From: Phycisphaerales bacterium | GTDB lineage: Bacteria; Planctomycetota; Phycisphaerae; Phycisphaerales; UBA1924 | Assembly (NCBI GenBank): GCA_029260295.1 | Contig: JAJDDN010000002.1 | Location: 62,001-126,000, forward strand | Length of the DNA: 64,000 bases | Reading direction: 5' to 3' | Part shown: positions 33,591 through 43,267 of the stretch, one piece after another | How the letters are laid out: each line of letters opens with the position of its first letter | Numbering within the stretch: position 1 is the stretch's first letter | The notes under the pieces: generated by a model | What the model saw: only the letters and a program-made list of their open reading frames with translations | Told to the model about the DNA's origin: nothing | Databases searched by the model: none | Position numbers and translations under genes: made by a program

Positions 33591-33696
33591 TTAAGCCGTG
33601 CCTGACGGTTCTGGTTTTCCAAGACCCGAAGGAGCATAAGAATGCTCCGACGGGGCACCCGGAGAAGAGAACTCCGAGTCGTCAGGCATGGCCTTA
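33591..33696 (-). repeat. Compound palindromic element with hairpin copy D
   Basis: An outer inverted repeat (TTAAGCCGTGCCTGAC at 33591 against GTCAGGCATGGCCTTA at 33681) encloses copy D of the variable-stem family at 33620-33660. Copy D on the minus strand is GGGTGCC, stem CCG-tc-GGAGCAT, loop TCTT, stem ATGCTCC-tt-CGG and tail GTCTTG. It lies immediately after the stop of the ABC permease gene, which it overlaps by three bases. Confidence 0.68.
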
Positions 33697-35094
33697 GGCC
33701 ATTCGGATCCATTTTATTAGGGTTCGTAGGTTTGGGGGTTTGCCGTACATGAGGAGGCCTACTCGGAAGACCTTGGCGGCGAACCAGAGGAAGGCGACTA
33801 CGGCGACCATGTTGACGAGGATGACGGCGGCGATTTGTAATGGCGGGGGCGGGTCTGTGGAGGAGACGCGCATGATCATGATGAAGGGGGAGATTGGGGG
33901 GATGAAGCTTGTCACTGTGGAGAGCATTGAGTTTGGTGCGCGGACGACGGGCATGAAGAAGAAGTATGGGATCATCATCACGAGCATGACGGGGGTCATG
34001 AGGGACTGGGCTTCTCGCATGTCGTTTACTGCGGAGCCGATGGCGGCCATCATTGAGGCGAGCATGAAGTAGGCGAGGAGGAAGAAGATGAAGAAGAGGA
34101 TGATTGTTTGGCCGGAGATCATGTCGAGGCGGTTGAATGCGATGAGGGCGGCGATGCCGACGGAGTTGTAGACTACGAGCAGCGATAATCCGACGCCCAT
34201 TTGGCCGACGATTTTGCCGGTCATGAGTTCCATTGGGGAGCAGGCGCTGAGGAGGACTTCGACTACGCGGTTTGATTTTTCTTCGATGGTGGTGGTGAGG
34301 AGGTACTGGCCGCCGGTCATGGTGGCGATGATGAGGAGGACGAGGGAGGCGACTGGGATGAGGAAGGTTGCGATCTCGGAGGATTCTTTTCGTTCGCCTT
34401 CTTCGGTGATTTCTTTGCTTTCGCGTTCGTCGATGGATGCGAGCTCGGCGATTTGGGTTCTGTCGAGGCCGGCGTTTTCGTAGCGGCGTTCACGGATGGA
34501 CCAGCGGATGCCGGATTCGATCTCGCCGACGGTTTCTTCGTTGAGTTTGGGTCGGAAGAATGTTTGGTATGAGCCGTAGCCTTCTGATTCATTGGCCTTT
34601 TTGGCGGCATCGATGTCAACTTCGACGACCGCGAGGACCTTGTACATAGGATCATCGAGTTCAACACCGGATACCATCTGATCGCGGATCTCGGCTTTGA
34701 TTTCTTCGATGTCTGCATCTGGGGCTGTGGGGATTATGCGGAACTCAGGTGTTTTGATGAAGCTCATCGCGTTTTCGATCTGCTCCCCACCGCTGTTGCC
34801 CATCATCCCCTTGGCAAACTCGGAAGCTCTCTTGGCACGATCCTCCCATCGCTCCCGGACTGTCTCGGGGGAAAGGCGATGGCTGAGATCTTCGAAGACT
34901 TCACTTGATCGGTCGAGCACATAGATTGTGCCTTTGTCAGCTGATGGCTGGGCCGATGCTGAGAGGATCACAATCAACGGGATCAAGGCCGCCATCACGG
35001 CGGGGACGACGAGGGCGCCGATGATGAAGCCTTTGGTCATTGCTGTTGAGGCGAACTCTCGGCCTGCGACTCTGATGATCTTGGTGAAGTTCAT
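33694..35094 (-). CDS. ABC-2 type exporter permease (NatB/YhaP-like)
   Basis: A 466-residue membrane subunit. One N-terminal helix (KGFIIGALVVPAVMAALIPLIVILSA) is followed by an extracytoplasmic domain of about 200 residues. Then come five or six helices from residue 245 on (FLIPVASLVLLIIATM, then GQYLLTTTIEEKSNRVVEVLLSACSPMELMTGKI, the signature loop of NatB-type Na+ or drug exporters). The start overlaps the ATPase stop by four bases, so the two form one transporter. The substrate cannot be predicted reliably. The last codons abut palindromic repeat DNA. Confidence 0.9.
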   Translation of the reverse strand: MNFTKIIRVAGREFASTAMTKGFIIGALVVPAVMAALIPLIVILSASAQPSADKGTIYVLDRSSEVFEDLSHRLSPETVRERWEDRAKRASEFAKGMMGNSGGEQIENAMSFIKTPEFRIIPTAPDADIEEIKAEIRDQMVSGVELDDPMYKVLAVVEVDIDAAKKANESEGYGSYQTFFRPKLNEETVGEIESGIRWSIRERRYENAGLDRTQIAELASIDERESKEITEEGERKESSEIATFLIPVASLVLLIIATMTGGQYLLTTTIEEKSNRVVEVLLSACSPMELMTGKIVGQMGVGLSLLVVYNSVGIAALIAFNRLDMISGQTIILFFIFFLLAYFMLASMMAAIGSAVNDMREAQSLMTPVMLVMMIPYFFFMPVVRAPNSMLSTVTSFIPPISPFIMIMRVSSTDPPPPLQIAAVILVNMVAVVAFLWFAAKVFRVGLLMYGKPPNLRTLIKWIRMA

Positions 35095-36086
35095 GAGGCC
35101 ACCTCCTGGGTTTCTTTGGAGCCGGCGAGTAGTTTGGCGCGGACTTGTTCGTGGTCGGTGTCCATGGCGTCACCGGAGTGGCCGCCGGTGACGATTTCTA
35201 TGAAGACATCTTCAAGTGTTGGGCGTTTGATTTCGATTTTGGAGATGGGCACCGCAGTGATTATGCTTTGCATGGCTTGTTGTTTGTCCATCCCTTCATC
35301 AAGCGTGACTACATGGTGACCCTCATGGATACGGACACTGGCGACGCCTGGGACTGCGGAGATTGCTTGGGACTGGTTTCCGGCGTTGGCTGCTTCGACA
35401 TGGATGGCGCGTGGGTCGAAACGCGAACGGATGGTGCCGAGGGTGTCGTCGAGGACTTTTTTACCCTCGTGGATCATGATGATGTGGTCGCAGATGGACT
35501 CGGCTTGCTGCATGACATGGGTGGAGAAGATGACGGTTTTGCCGGCGGTGTGCTGTTCGTTGATGAGGTCGCGGAGGAGGCGCATGTTGACGGGGTCGAG
35601 TCCTGAGAAGGGTTCGTCGAGGATGATGAGGTCTGGTTCGTGGAGGACCGAAGCGATGAACTGGACTTTTTGCTGCATGCCCTTGGAGAGTTCTTCGCAT
35701 TTCTTTTTGGCGACATCGGCGAGTTCTACGCGCTCTAGCCATTCCATGACCTTTGGTTTGAGTCCTGCGGAGTCGAGGCCTTTGAGGCGGGCCATGTAGA
35801 TGAGGAAGTTGGCGACCTTCATTTTTTTGTAGACGCCTCGTTCTTCGGGGAGGTATCCGATGCGGTCTTTGGATTCGACGGCCGACTTCTTCCCGAGGAC
35901 GCTGAGTTCGCCTGAGTCTGGGAAGAGGATGGACATGATCATTCGGATGGTTGTGGTTTTGCCGGCACCGTTTGGGCCGATGAAGCCGTAGATGGAGCCT
36001 TGGGGGATTGATAGGTCGATGCCCTCGACGGCCACCTTGCGTCCGAAGGTTTTACGGACGCTGTTCATTTCGATTGCATTGCTCAA
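35091..36086 (-). CDS. ABC transporter ATP-binding protein (NatA-like)
   Basis: A 331-residue ATPase. Walker A GPNGAGKTTT is near residues 38-47, a Q-loop-like GYLPEERGVYKKM near 90, the signature LSKGMQQKVQF near 140, Walker B LIILDEPFSGLDP near 160 and the switch STHVM near 196. A C-terminal regulatory region follows. It is paired with the permease at 33694 through an ATGA overlap. The ATPase is transcribed first; the start lies 135 bases downstream of rpoD with no clear terminator between, so readthrough from rpoD is possible. Confidence 0.94.
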   Translation of the reverse strand: MSNAIEMNSVRKTFGRKVAVEGIDLSIPQGSIYGFIGPNGAGKTTTIRMIMSILFPDSGELSVLGKKSAVESKDRIGYLPEERGVYKKMKVANFLIYMARLKGLDSAGLKPKVMEWLERVELADVAKKKCEELSKGMQQKVQFIASVLHEPDLIILDEPFSGLDPVNMRLLRDLINEQHTAGKTVIFSTHVMQQAESICDHIIMIHEGKKVLDDTLGTIRSRFDPRAIHVEAANAGNQSQAISAVPGVASVRIHEGHHVVTLDEGMDKQQAMQSIITAVPISKIEIKRPTLEDVFIEIVTGGHSGDAMDTDHEQVRAKLLAGSKETQEVAS

Positions 36087-36221
36087 CTCGATACCTCACG
36101 ACAAAGTAGGAACCACAGTTCGGATGAACTATGGTACACATGCATACCGGTGGCTGCTGAATATGTTTCAGCTGATTAGGCTCGGTATTGGTTGGTTATT
36201 GGGGACGAGGGCGTATTGATT

Positions 36222-38093
36222 TCAGCCGATTTGCTGGTCGATGTAGCTTCCGAGCTTGCGGGATCTGACTGGGTGCTGGAGCTTTCTGATGGCTTTGGCT
36301 TCGACCTGGCGGACGCGTTCGCGGGTGACCTTGAAGATTCGGCCTACTTCTTCGAGTGTGTAGGTGTAGCCGTCGCCGATGCCGTAGCGGAGTTTGATGA
36401 TTTCCCGCTCGCGATAGGAGAGGGTTTTGAGGACGAGCTCTATGCGGCTTTTGAGGGCGTCTTGGCCTGCGATTTGGTCTGGGGTGCGTTGATCGGTGTC
36501 TTCGAGGAAATCTCCGAAGTTTGAGTCTTCGGATTCTCCGACCGGTCGATCGAGGGAGACTGGGTGCATGGAGATGCTGAGGACGCGGCTGACTTCGGCG
36601 GGAGACATTTTGGCTTGCTCGGCCATTTCTTGTGGTGATGGGTTTACGCCGGTCCGCTGCTTCATTTCTTTTTGGATGTTGCGCAGGCGGGTCATGGTTT
36701 CGATCATGTGGACCGGGATGCGGATGGTGCGGGCGTGGTCTGCGATCGAGCGGGTGATGGCCTGACGGATCCACCAGGTGGCGTATGTGCTGAACTTGTA
36801 GCCTCGTTTGTATTCGAACTTGTCTACGGCTCGCATGAGGCCGGTGTTGCCTTCTTGGATGACATCGAGGAATCCGAGGCCTCGGTTGCGGTATTTTTTG
36901 GCGATTGAGACGACTAGGCGGAGGTTGCCACCGGAGAGGTCGCGTTTGGCTTGTTCGTATTCCCAGAAGACTGTGGAGATGCATTCGATGCGTTCTTGGA
37001 GGTCTTCGGGGTCTTCGAGCACGAGTGCTCGGAGGCCGTCGAGTTCCATTCGCATGACTTCGAGGTCTTCGGCGTCGTACTTCTTTGGGTACATTGCCGC
37101 TTCGAGCATTTCGCCTCGGAGGGCTTTCATTTTTTCGGAGATCGAACGGATTTTGCGCATGAGTGGGACGATGCGGCCGGTTCTGAGGCAGAGTTCTTCT
37201 ACGAGGGCGGCCATGCGGCGGCGTCTTGATGAGATTCTTGCCTGGATTTCTTTTGCTTTTTTTGTTTCGTGGACTCTGCCGTCGTCGTGGCGGAGGTTGT
37301 CGAGTTCTTCCCAGTCTTGGCGGTTGAGGACGAGGAGCATCTCGATGGTTGGGAGATTTGCGGGGATGCGGATGAGTAGTTTTTCTTTGGCGTTCTCGTC
37401 GAGCGTGCTTGTGCGCATTGTGCGGTCGAAGGGGAGTTTGCCTTCGCTGACGAGTTTGAGTGTTTCCACGGCTTGGGTGATGATGTAATCGCACTCGAGG
37501 CAGCGGCGGCGGAAGATCATCCGGGTGGTTTCGATTTTTTTGGCGAGGCGGACCTCTTCTTCGCGTGTGAGAAGGGGGATGGTGCCCATCTGGGAGAGGT
37601 ACATGCGGACGGGGTCGTCCATGCGTCGGTCTGATTCGGCGCTGATGGCTTCGTCTAGATCGCGTTGGACGACGCGGTCGTTCATGCCTTGGGCTTCTTC
37701 GACATCTTTTTTGGCTTGCTTGAGGTCTTGTGTATCGAGGACGACTGTGCCTGAGAAGTGCGGGGAGTTGATGCGGACGCGGAGGGATTCGTTGCTGCCG
37801 AGGTGTTCGCCGCCTGGGACGGACATGGCGCGGAACTCTGAGTCGAGGGACTGGATGCTTTCGAGTGTTCGGGCGTCGCCTGATCGGCGGGCGCGGAAGG
37901 CGCGGCCTCTGAACTCCATTTCGTCGACGAGTTCAACGCCTGAATCATCGATCATCGCGAGGATCGCGTGGATGGCGAGGGGGTCTACGAGTTCGTCTGG
38001 GAGAACATTGTTAAGCTCTTCGAAGCTGAGCCAGCCACGGGTGCGTCCGGACTCGATCAGGGCTGTTACAGATGGATGTGTGATCCCGATCAT
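36222..38093 (-). CDS. rpoD: Primary sigma factor RpoD (sigma-70)
   Basis: A 623-residue housekeeping sigma factor. Region 1.1 fills the first 80 residues. Region 1.2 begins at [30 protein letters not shown] non-conserved insert of about 150 residues follows. Region 2 is [44 protein letters not shown] with the -10 reading segment [12 protein letters not shown]. Region 4 ends with the helix-turn-helix [28 protein letters not shown]. The ATG at 38093 has GGGAG upstream; an ATG at 38126 would add 11 residues. dnaG lies 76 bases upstream on the same strand, the classical dnaG-rpoD pairing, without rpsU. Confidence 0.95.
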   Translation of the reverse strand: MIGITHPSVTALIESGRTRGWLSFEELNNVLPDELVDPLAIHAILAMIDDSGVELVDEMEFRGRAFRARRSGDARTLESIQSLDSEFRAMSVPGGEHLGSNESLRVRINSPHFSGTVVLDTQDLKQAKKDVEEAQGMNDRVVQRDLDEAISAESDRRMDDPVRMYLSQMGTIPLLTREEEVRLAKKIETTRMIFRRRCLECDYIITQAVETLKLVSEGKLPFDRTMRTSTLDENAKEKLLIRIPANLPTIEMLLVLNRQDWEELDNLRHDDGRVHETKKAKEIQARISSRRRRMAALVEELCLRTGRIVPLMRKIRSISEKMKALRGEMLEAAMYPKKYDAEDLEVMRMELDGLRALVLEDPEDLQERIECISTVFWEYEQAKRDLSGGNLRLVVSIAKKYRNRGLGFLDVIQEGNTGLMRAVDKFEYKRGYKFSTYATWWIRQAITRSIADHARTIRIPVHMIETMTRLRNIQKEMKQRTGVNPSPQEMAEQAKMSPAEVSRVLSISMHPVSLDRPVGESEDSNFGDFLEDTDQRTPDQIAGQDALKSRIELVLKTLSYREREIIKLRYGIGDGYTYTLEEVGRIFKVTRERVRQVEAKAIRKLQHPVRSRKLGSYIDQQIG

Positions 38094-38169
38094 ACTTCTC
38101 CCAACTCGTGCAATGAATGCACTCATCCTAGCACGCGTTGCTCGGTGAGCAACGACTTACATATGTGCT

Positions 38170-40089
38170 CTATTCGTCACCGCTTGATAGGCGTCCTCGC
38201 ATGGTGCCGTATTTTTCTCTCATTGTTTGCTGTCGTTTTGCGAACACCCGTAGTTGTTCGATTTCGTCGGCTTCTGTTTCTGCACCGGCAGTACTGTGTC
38301 CGCTCTCGTCGGACATTGAGACTTCGCGGACGCATTCACGCATGAGGCGTGTGAGGCGTTCGCTTGAGCCTTCGCTCTGTTGTTCAACCGTTCGGCACAA
38401 TAAAGTTGCACGGCCGACGGGATCGGCGACTGATTCTTCGCTGTCCTCTTGGGCCATGGTTTCGGCGAGTTCCTGCAGAACTTGGTGTAATCCGGTGCCT
38501 GATCCGTTTTCAACGCTCTCGTGTAGGGCTTGGGCGACCATTGCTGAAGCCGAGGATTGGAATGCGGTGGTCATGAGTAGATCGTGTTCGTCTGAGGTCA
38601 TCGCGAGCCAGAGTTTGGGGTCGCTCAGTAGGCATCCGAGCAGCAGCTCGCGGGGGGTGATCGGGGATTCGCGTTCCATGCGGGGGGTGTCATGGGGCTC
38701 GATAGATGCGGGGACGCGGCGGCCGAGTCGCATGGATGCTTTGACGACCTGCTCGGAGACGCCGGCGGCGCCGGCGATCTGGCGGACCATGAGCTGGCGG
38801 CGCATGGGGCTGAGTTTTTCGATGCCGAGGTCCAGGAGTGTGCGGATTTCTTCTTCGATCCGCTGGGTGACTCTTGCAGCACCGGCACCGACGAGCTCGG
38901 CGCGGAGGCGGTCGAAACGCCACTTCAAGAGATCCACGGCTCCGTCGATGGCTTGATTGAAGATCGCTTCGCCGCCGTCTTGGCTGAGGAGCTCGTCGGG
39001 ATCTTTGGCTTCGGTGTATCCCGCAAGGGCGGCGATTTTGATGTCGATGGTTTCGGAGAAGAGGACTTCGATGGCGCGGTCGGCGGCGCGCTGTCCGGCT
39101 TGGTCGCCGTCGAAGAGGAGGACGACGGTGTCGCAGAGTCGGCGGAGGATGGTTGCGTGGCCTTTGGTGAGTGCGGTGCCGAGGGTGGCGACGACATTTT
39201 CTACGCCGTGCTGGTGGCATGCGATGACATCGGTGTAGCCTTCGACGATGACGGCGACGCGTTTGCGTTTGATGGCTCTTTGGGCGTGGTTGAGGCCGTA
39301 GAGGGTTCGTGATTTGTTGAATACGAGGGTTTCGGGGCTGTTGAGGTATTTGGGGTCGTCGTCGTCGTTGATGCGGCGGCCTCCGAAGGCGATGACGCGG
39401 CCGATCTGGTCGCAGATGGGGAAGATGAGGCGGTTGCGCATCGCGTCGTACTGGCCGCCCCCCCCAGAAGAACTGTCTCTTGTTTTGAGGAGTCCGGCGT
39501 CGGTGAATGCTTCGGTGTTGAGGTTGTTTTTGTCGATGGTGATCAGGAGCCCGTCCCAGCGGTCTGCGCTGGTGGCGACTCCGAATCTTTCTACGATCTC
39601 TGGGGACATGCCTCGGCGTTCGATCAGGTCGCGTGCGATCTTGCCATGCTCGGGGTGCGAGAGTAATGCTCGGAAGTAGGCTTGGGCTTGTTCGTTTGCG
39701 AGGAGGATGTCTTGTTTGGTTGATCCGGTTGGGTACTGCTCTTGGTACTCGCCCTCTTGACCACCGGATTGTCTGCTTGGTTTGAATGGTGTGAGTTCGA
39801 TGTTGCCTCGTTCGGCGAGGTAGGTGAGGCCTTCTCTGAAATCCATGGAGTGGTATCGCTGGACGAATGTGAAGACATCGCCTCCGGCGCCGCAGACGAA
39901 GCAGTGGAAGATTTGTTTGGCGGGGACGACGCACATGGAGGGTGAGTGGTCGTCGTGGAAGGGGCAGATGCAGACATACTCTCGGCCTTTGGGCTTGAGG
40001 GTGATGCACTCGCCGATGACGGTGACAATGTCTGCGGCGTCTCTGACGCGTTGGACATCATCGTTTGGTTGTGGAGTATGCAGACTCAC
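38170..40089 (-). CDS. dnaG: DNA primase DnaG
   Basis: A 639-residue primase that makes RNA primers at the replication fork. The N-terminal zinc finger is CICPFHDDHSPSM then FHCFVCGAGGD, with CHC2-type ligands. The core has the EGYTDVIACHQHGV box of the TOPRIM domain near residue 290, with the acidic triad completed by LFDGDQAGQRAA. The C-terminal helicase-binding region is present but diverged. A short homopolymer of glycine (SSSGGGGQY) lies near 215. It is followed by rpoD. A -10-like TAGAAT is found about 50 bases upstream. Confidence 0.95.
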   Translation of the reverse strand: MSLHTPQPNDDVQRVRDAADIVTVIGECITLKPKGREYVCICPFHDDHSPSMCVVPAKQIFHCFVCGAGGDVFTFVQRYHSMDFREGLTYLAERGNIELTPFKPSRQSGGQEGEYQEQYPTGSTKQDILLANEQAQAYFRALLSHPEHGKIARDLIERRGMSPEIVERFGVATSADRWDGLLITIDKNNLNTEAFTDAGLLKTRDSSSGGGGQYDAMRNRLIFPICDQIGRVIAFGGRRINDDDDPKYLNSPETLVFNKSRTLYGLNHAQRAIKRKRVAVIVEGYTDVIACHQHGVENVVATLGTALTKGHATILRRLCDTVVLLFDGDQAGQRAADRAIEVLFSETIDIKIAALAGYTEAKDPDELLSQDGGEAIFNQAIDGAVDLLKWRFDRLRAELVGAGAARVTQRIEEEIRTLLDLGIEKLSPMRRQLMVRQIAGAAGVSEQVVKASMRLGRRVPASIEPHDTPRMERESPITPRELLLGCLLSDPKLWLAMTSDEHDLLMTTAFQSSASAMVAQALHESVENGSGTGLHQVLQELAETMAQEDSEESVADPVGRATLLCRTVEQQSEGSSERLTRLMRECVREVSMSDESGHSTAGAETEADEIEQLRVFAKRQQTMREKYGTMRGRLSSGDE

Positions 40090-40372
40090 GCGATCAACTC
40101 TCCCCCGGTCGTTGTCGACGAGGCTAAAAACGGCTTTTCATTCTATATCTCGTGTCGCCTTGGTGAGGGGGGATTGTCTGAGCGGCGAGTGGATGAGCCG
40201 CAGGCAGACCGGTTACCAAGGGTTTGACTCTCAAGAGTAGCCTCGATTTGTGACGGTGCCAGTAAACTGATCATTCTGTGTCCTGAGAGCCTAAAACAGC
40301 TGATTTGATCGGACGGGTTCGGCTATATTGGTTTCGTTGACCTGATTTGTTCATTTTTGCTCCGAGGCCGCC

Positions 40373-41071
40373 ATGCTGATTCTCTTTGACATTGATATGA
40401 CTCTGCTGAAAACCAATCACATCGGTATTGATTGCCTCCGCGATGCGGGGCAGGCATTGTTTTCTGATGACTTTACGATCGAGGGGATCACCTTTGGGGG
40501 TGCTCTGGATCCGGTGATCATTGCCGATATGCTGAGGCTCAATAATATCGAACCGGCCGCGGAACATATCCAGTCGATGCGGTCTGGGTATCACGAACGG
40601 CTTGAGTTGCTTTCGAGATCGCGGTCTGTGGCCCAGCCGCTGCCTGGGGCTCATGAGCTTGTCTTTGCGACGGCTAGTCATCACTCCAAGCCGGCGCTTG
40701 GGCTGCTGACGGGGAACTATGAGGAGACGGGGACGATTAAGATCAAGGCGGCGGGGTTTGATCCGGGTTTGTTTACGATTAATGCTTGGGGTGATTCATC
40801 GCCGCATGCGTCTCCGGTGCGTGGTCATCTGCCTCCGGTGGCGATTCGTAACTATCGGGAAGTGAAATCTATTGATATTGATCCCCAATCAGTTCTTATC
40901 ATCGGCGATACGGTGCATGATGTCAGCTGCGCTAAGGACAATGGGTGCCGGGCTTTGGCGGTAGCGACTGGGCATGCGAGCTTTGAGGAGCTTGAGGCTT
41001 CGGGGGCGGATTGGACGCTTGAGGATCTGACTGATACAGAGGGAATTATTGAATGGATCATGACCAAGTAA
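40373..41071 (+). CDS. HAD-superfamily phosphatase
   Basis: A 232-residue haloacid-dehalogenase hydrolase. Motif I is LFDIDMTLL (residues 4-12) with the DxDxT nucleophile. A helical cap follows, then motif II LLTGNYE near 117, and motifs III/IV VLIIGDTVHDVSCAKDNGC near 188. The pattern is of the phosphoglycolate-phosphatase-like subgroup; the substrate is not predictable. GAGG lies five bases before the ATG. The 3' end overlaps the DUF418 gene by 19 bases. A TATATT box lies at 40324. The rest of the 283-base gap to dnaG shows nothing recognisable. Confidence 0.9.
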   Translation: MLILFDIDMTLLKTNHIGIDCLRDAGQALFSDDFTIEGITFGGALDPVIIADMLRLNNIEPAAEHIQSMRSGYHERLELLSRSRSVAQPLPGAHELVFATASHHSKPALGLLTGNYEETGTIKIKAAGFDPGLFTINAWGDSSPHASPVRGHLPPVAIRNYREVKSIDIDPQSVLIIGDTVHDVSCAKDNGCRALAVATGHASFEELEASGADWTLEDLTDTEGIIEWIMTK

Positions 41072-42408
41072 GCACTGCACCGACCAAGATTGCTCCGACC
41101 ACTGCTGCTCAGCGATTTGGAGCGGTTGATACGCTTCGTGGGTTTGCGTTGTTGGGGATTTTGGTTCCGAACATTGTTGCGTTCTCTTGGCCGATGCAGG
41201 CGATGACGGATTACCGAGCCATTGGAGACACGCCCGCCAACGAGCTGGGGCACGCGATCACCTCGACCATGTTCCTGGGTAAGTTCATGTTCCTCTTTGC
41301 GTTGCTGTTCGGATCGGGTGTGATCATGTACGCGCGGAAGTTTGACAACCGCCCACCGATGGTTTCTTGTAAGCGTTGTGGGTACCCGCTTGTGGGGCTC
41401 TCGGAGGATGCTTCTTGCCCTGAGTGCAACTGTGATGAGCGGTATGTACGGAAATCAAAGCTCAGCGATGGGGCGGGGCTCTGGTATTTCAGGTGCGGCA
41501 TCCTCCTGATGTTTGGGCTGCTGCATGCGTATGGCTTGTGGTTCGGGGACATCCTTGCGTTCTATGCCGCGACTGGGTTGACGGTTCTGTGGTGGATCCG
41601 GAGATTCAACCCAAAGCTTTTATTCTGGGGCGGGATGGCGATGTATTACATCGGTGGCTCGCTTCTGATGATTGGTTTTTCAGCCTTTGGGTACTGGTCG
41701 CTGAGTGCGGGGAATATTGATATCAACCAACTTTCGATGGACCCGGCCAAGGAGTTAGCGGGGTATGCGGGGACCTACTTCGACGCGTTCAAAACCAGAT
41801 TTTTCACGGTACTCTTGATCGAGATATTGTTCGTCCCGCTGATGCTGCCGATGCTGTTGGGGATCATGTCGATGGGGATGGGGCTGACGCGGATGGGTAT
41901 TCTGACCGGCGAGCGGTCGTTGAAGTTTTATGTCATCACGGCGATCGTGTGTCTTGGGATTGGGATCCCGACGACGCTGTTTGGTTACCTATTCATTGAG
42001 AGTACCTTTGATCTTGCACCTGGGTTTATCTGGCAATCTGTGGCCCAGCCGATCGGTGTGCCGTTGGCGTTTGGGTTTGGGGCTCTTGTGATTGCGATGG
42101 CGAAGTGGGCTCCGGCGCGGATTATCACGGGGCCGTTGGCGGCTGTTGGGCGGATGGCGCTGACGAACTACTTCCTGCAAACCATCCTGTGCACAACTTT
42201 TTTCTACGGTTACGGCTTCGGGAAGTACGGGACTATTGAATATCCAGAGCTCTGGATTGTGATATTTACGGTTTGGGGGATCAATATCGTGTTCTCCCTG
42301 CTGTGGTTACGGGTGTTTACGATGGGGCCGTTTGAGTGGGTTTGGCGGGTGCTGACTTATCGACAGTTTGTCCCCATTGTGCGGCATTCTGCCCGTTCGG
42401 ACGCATAA
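41053..42408 (+). CDS. DUF418 membrane protein with an inserted zinc ribbon
   Basis: A 451-residue multi-pass protein. The N-terminal RFGAVDTLRGFALLGILVPN and the C-terminal GPLAAVGRMALTNYFLQTI are the hallmarks of the DUF418/YeiB family of membrane proteins. Between the second and third helices lies a zinc ribbon, CKRCGYPLVGLSEDASCPEC (about residues 107-126). It is absent from the family as I know it but nearly identical in pattern to the ribbons in the gene at 16742. The gene overlaps the HAD gene by 19 bases, so the two are coupled. The function is unknown. Confidence 0.88.
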   Translation: MDHDQVSTAPTKIAPTTAAQRFGAVDTLRGFALLGILVPNIVAFSWPMQAMTDYRAIGDTPANELGHAITSTMFLGKFMFLFALLFGSGVIMYARKFDNRPPMVSCKRCGYPLVGLSEDASCPECNCDERYVRKSKLSDGAGLWYFRCGILLMFGLLHAYGLWFGDILAFYAATGLTVLWWIRRFNPKLLFWGGMAMYYIGGSLLMIGFSAFGYWSLSAGNIDINQLSMDPAKELAGYAGTYFDAFKTRFFTVLLIEILFVPLMLPMLLGIMSMGMGLTRMGILTGERSLKFYVITAIVCLGIGIPTTLFGYLFIESTFDLAPGFIWQSVAQPIGVPLAFGFGALVIAMAKWAPARIITGPLAAVGRMALTNYFLQTILCTTFFYGYGFGKYGTIEYPELWIVIFTVWGINIVFSLLWLRVFTMGPFEWVWRVLTYRQFVPIVRHSARSDA

Positions 42409-42488
42409 TTGGGATTCATCTGCTACAATTAATTCGTTGGATCAGGACGGTCCGACAAAGTCTTCCCCCCCGGCATGGAGGCCCGCAG

Positions 42489-43241
42489 ATGCCAAGTTCG
42501 TACCGCGCTCTCTGCTCTGATTTTTACATCAACGCGAAGCTCAATGTCCGCATGGAACTCCCGACGAACCGGGAGCCGGTGCTTGATTTGTTTGAGCGTG
42601 CACGGCGGTCGTTTCCGGCGATGAACGCGTTTCGGCGGTACAAGGATGAGCTGGCTCTTGAGTCGGCTGCCAATGCATCCCCCCACCGCTGGATGGCGAT
42701 CCGGTCTTCTTCGGTGCGGTCTGGGGTTGTGAATCCGACGACCGAGGAGGAGATGTACTCGGTGCACCGGATGACGGCGGAGGTTTCGCCGTATTACCTT
42801 TCGATCTCGCCGCTGGATCTTGAGTACATCGAGCTGTTGTATGGGTTTGATCTGGCGGCTAAAGAGAACCATGACGAGATCGCGGCGAGTGCTTTGCTGA
42901 GTGGATCGCCGCTGGCGGCGTTGATTGATAATGAAGATATCAAGATTAATGACTGCCAGCCTTTGCTTGGGATGAACCTGTTGAATGAGAAGGGGCTTGA
43001 GGCCCACTTTGAGATCAAGACTCGGACCGGGAGCAAAGCCGGGGCTGCGGGCAGTTCAACTGGGAATGATCCGATTTCTGTGTATCTGACGCTCCGCCAA
43101 TACGACCCGGTGACGGATTTGAAGGATTTGACCTCCCAGCTGGACGATTTGATCGAGCGGGGGCAGGATTTGGTGGATCGGTATGCGGTTCCGAGCCTGC
43201 TTATCCCGCTACGCGAGGAAATTGTGTCTCGGTCCTACTAG
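42489..43241 (+). CDS. Conserved hypothetical protein
   Basis: A 250-residue soluble protein. I cannot assign a family. The sequence has an ordered start (RALCSDFYINAKLNVRMELPTNREPVLDLFERARRSFP), a middle with YLSISPLDLEYIELLYGFDL, and a C-terminus with DPISVYLTLRQYDPVTDLKDLTSQLDDLIERG. No signal peptide or membrane helix is visible. GGAGG lies seven bases before the ATG at 42489, and a longer frame from 42336 overlaps the previous gene and is rejected. Its compact folded look and good ribosome site argue that it is real. A small membrane protein follows after 26 bases. Confidence 0.78.
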   Translation: MPSSYRALCSDFYINAKLNVRMELPTNREPVLDLFERARRSFPAMNAFRRYKDELALESAANASPHRWMAIRSSSVRSGVVNPTTEEEMYSVHRMTAEVSPYYLSISPLDLEYIELLYGFDLAAKENHDEIAASALLSGSPLAALIDNEDIKINDCQPLLGMNLLNEKGLEAHFEIKTRTGSKAGAAGSSTGNDPISVYLTLRQYDPVTDLKDLTSQLDDLIERGQDLVDRYAVPSLLIPLREEIVSRSY

Positions 43242-43267
43242 GCGAGCAGCTGCCATAGAATCAGCCC

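Noticed and set aside
36196-37494. Alternative minus-strand frame inside rpoD
   Set aside because: It overlaps sigma-70 regions 2-4 in another frame and reads as an arginine/proline-rich shadow.
38690-40009. Alternative minus-strand frame inside dnaG
   Set aside because: It is a basic low-complexity product within a clear primase gene.
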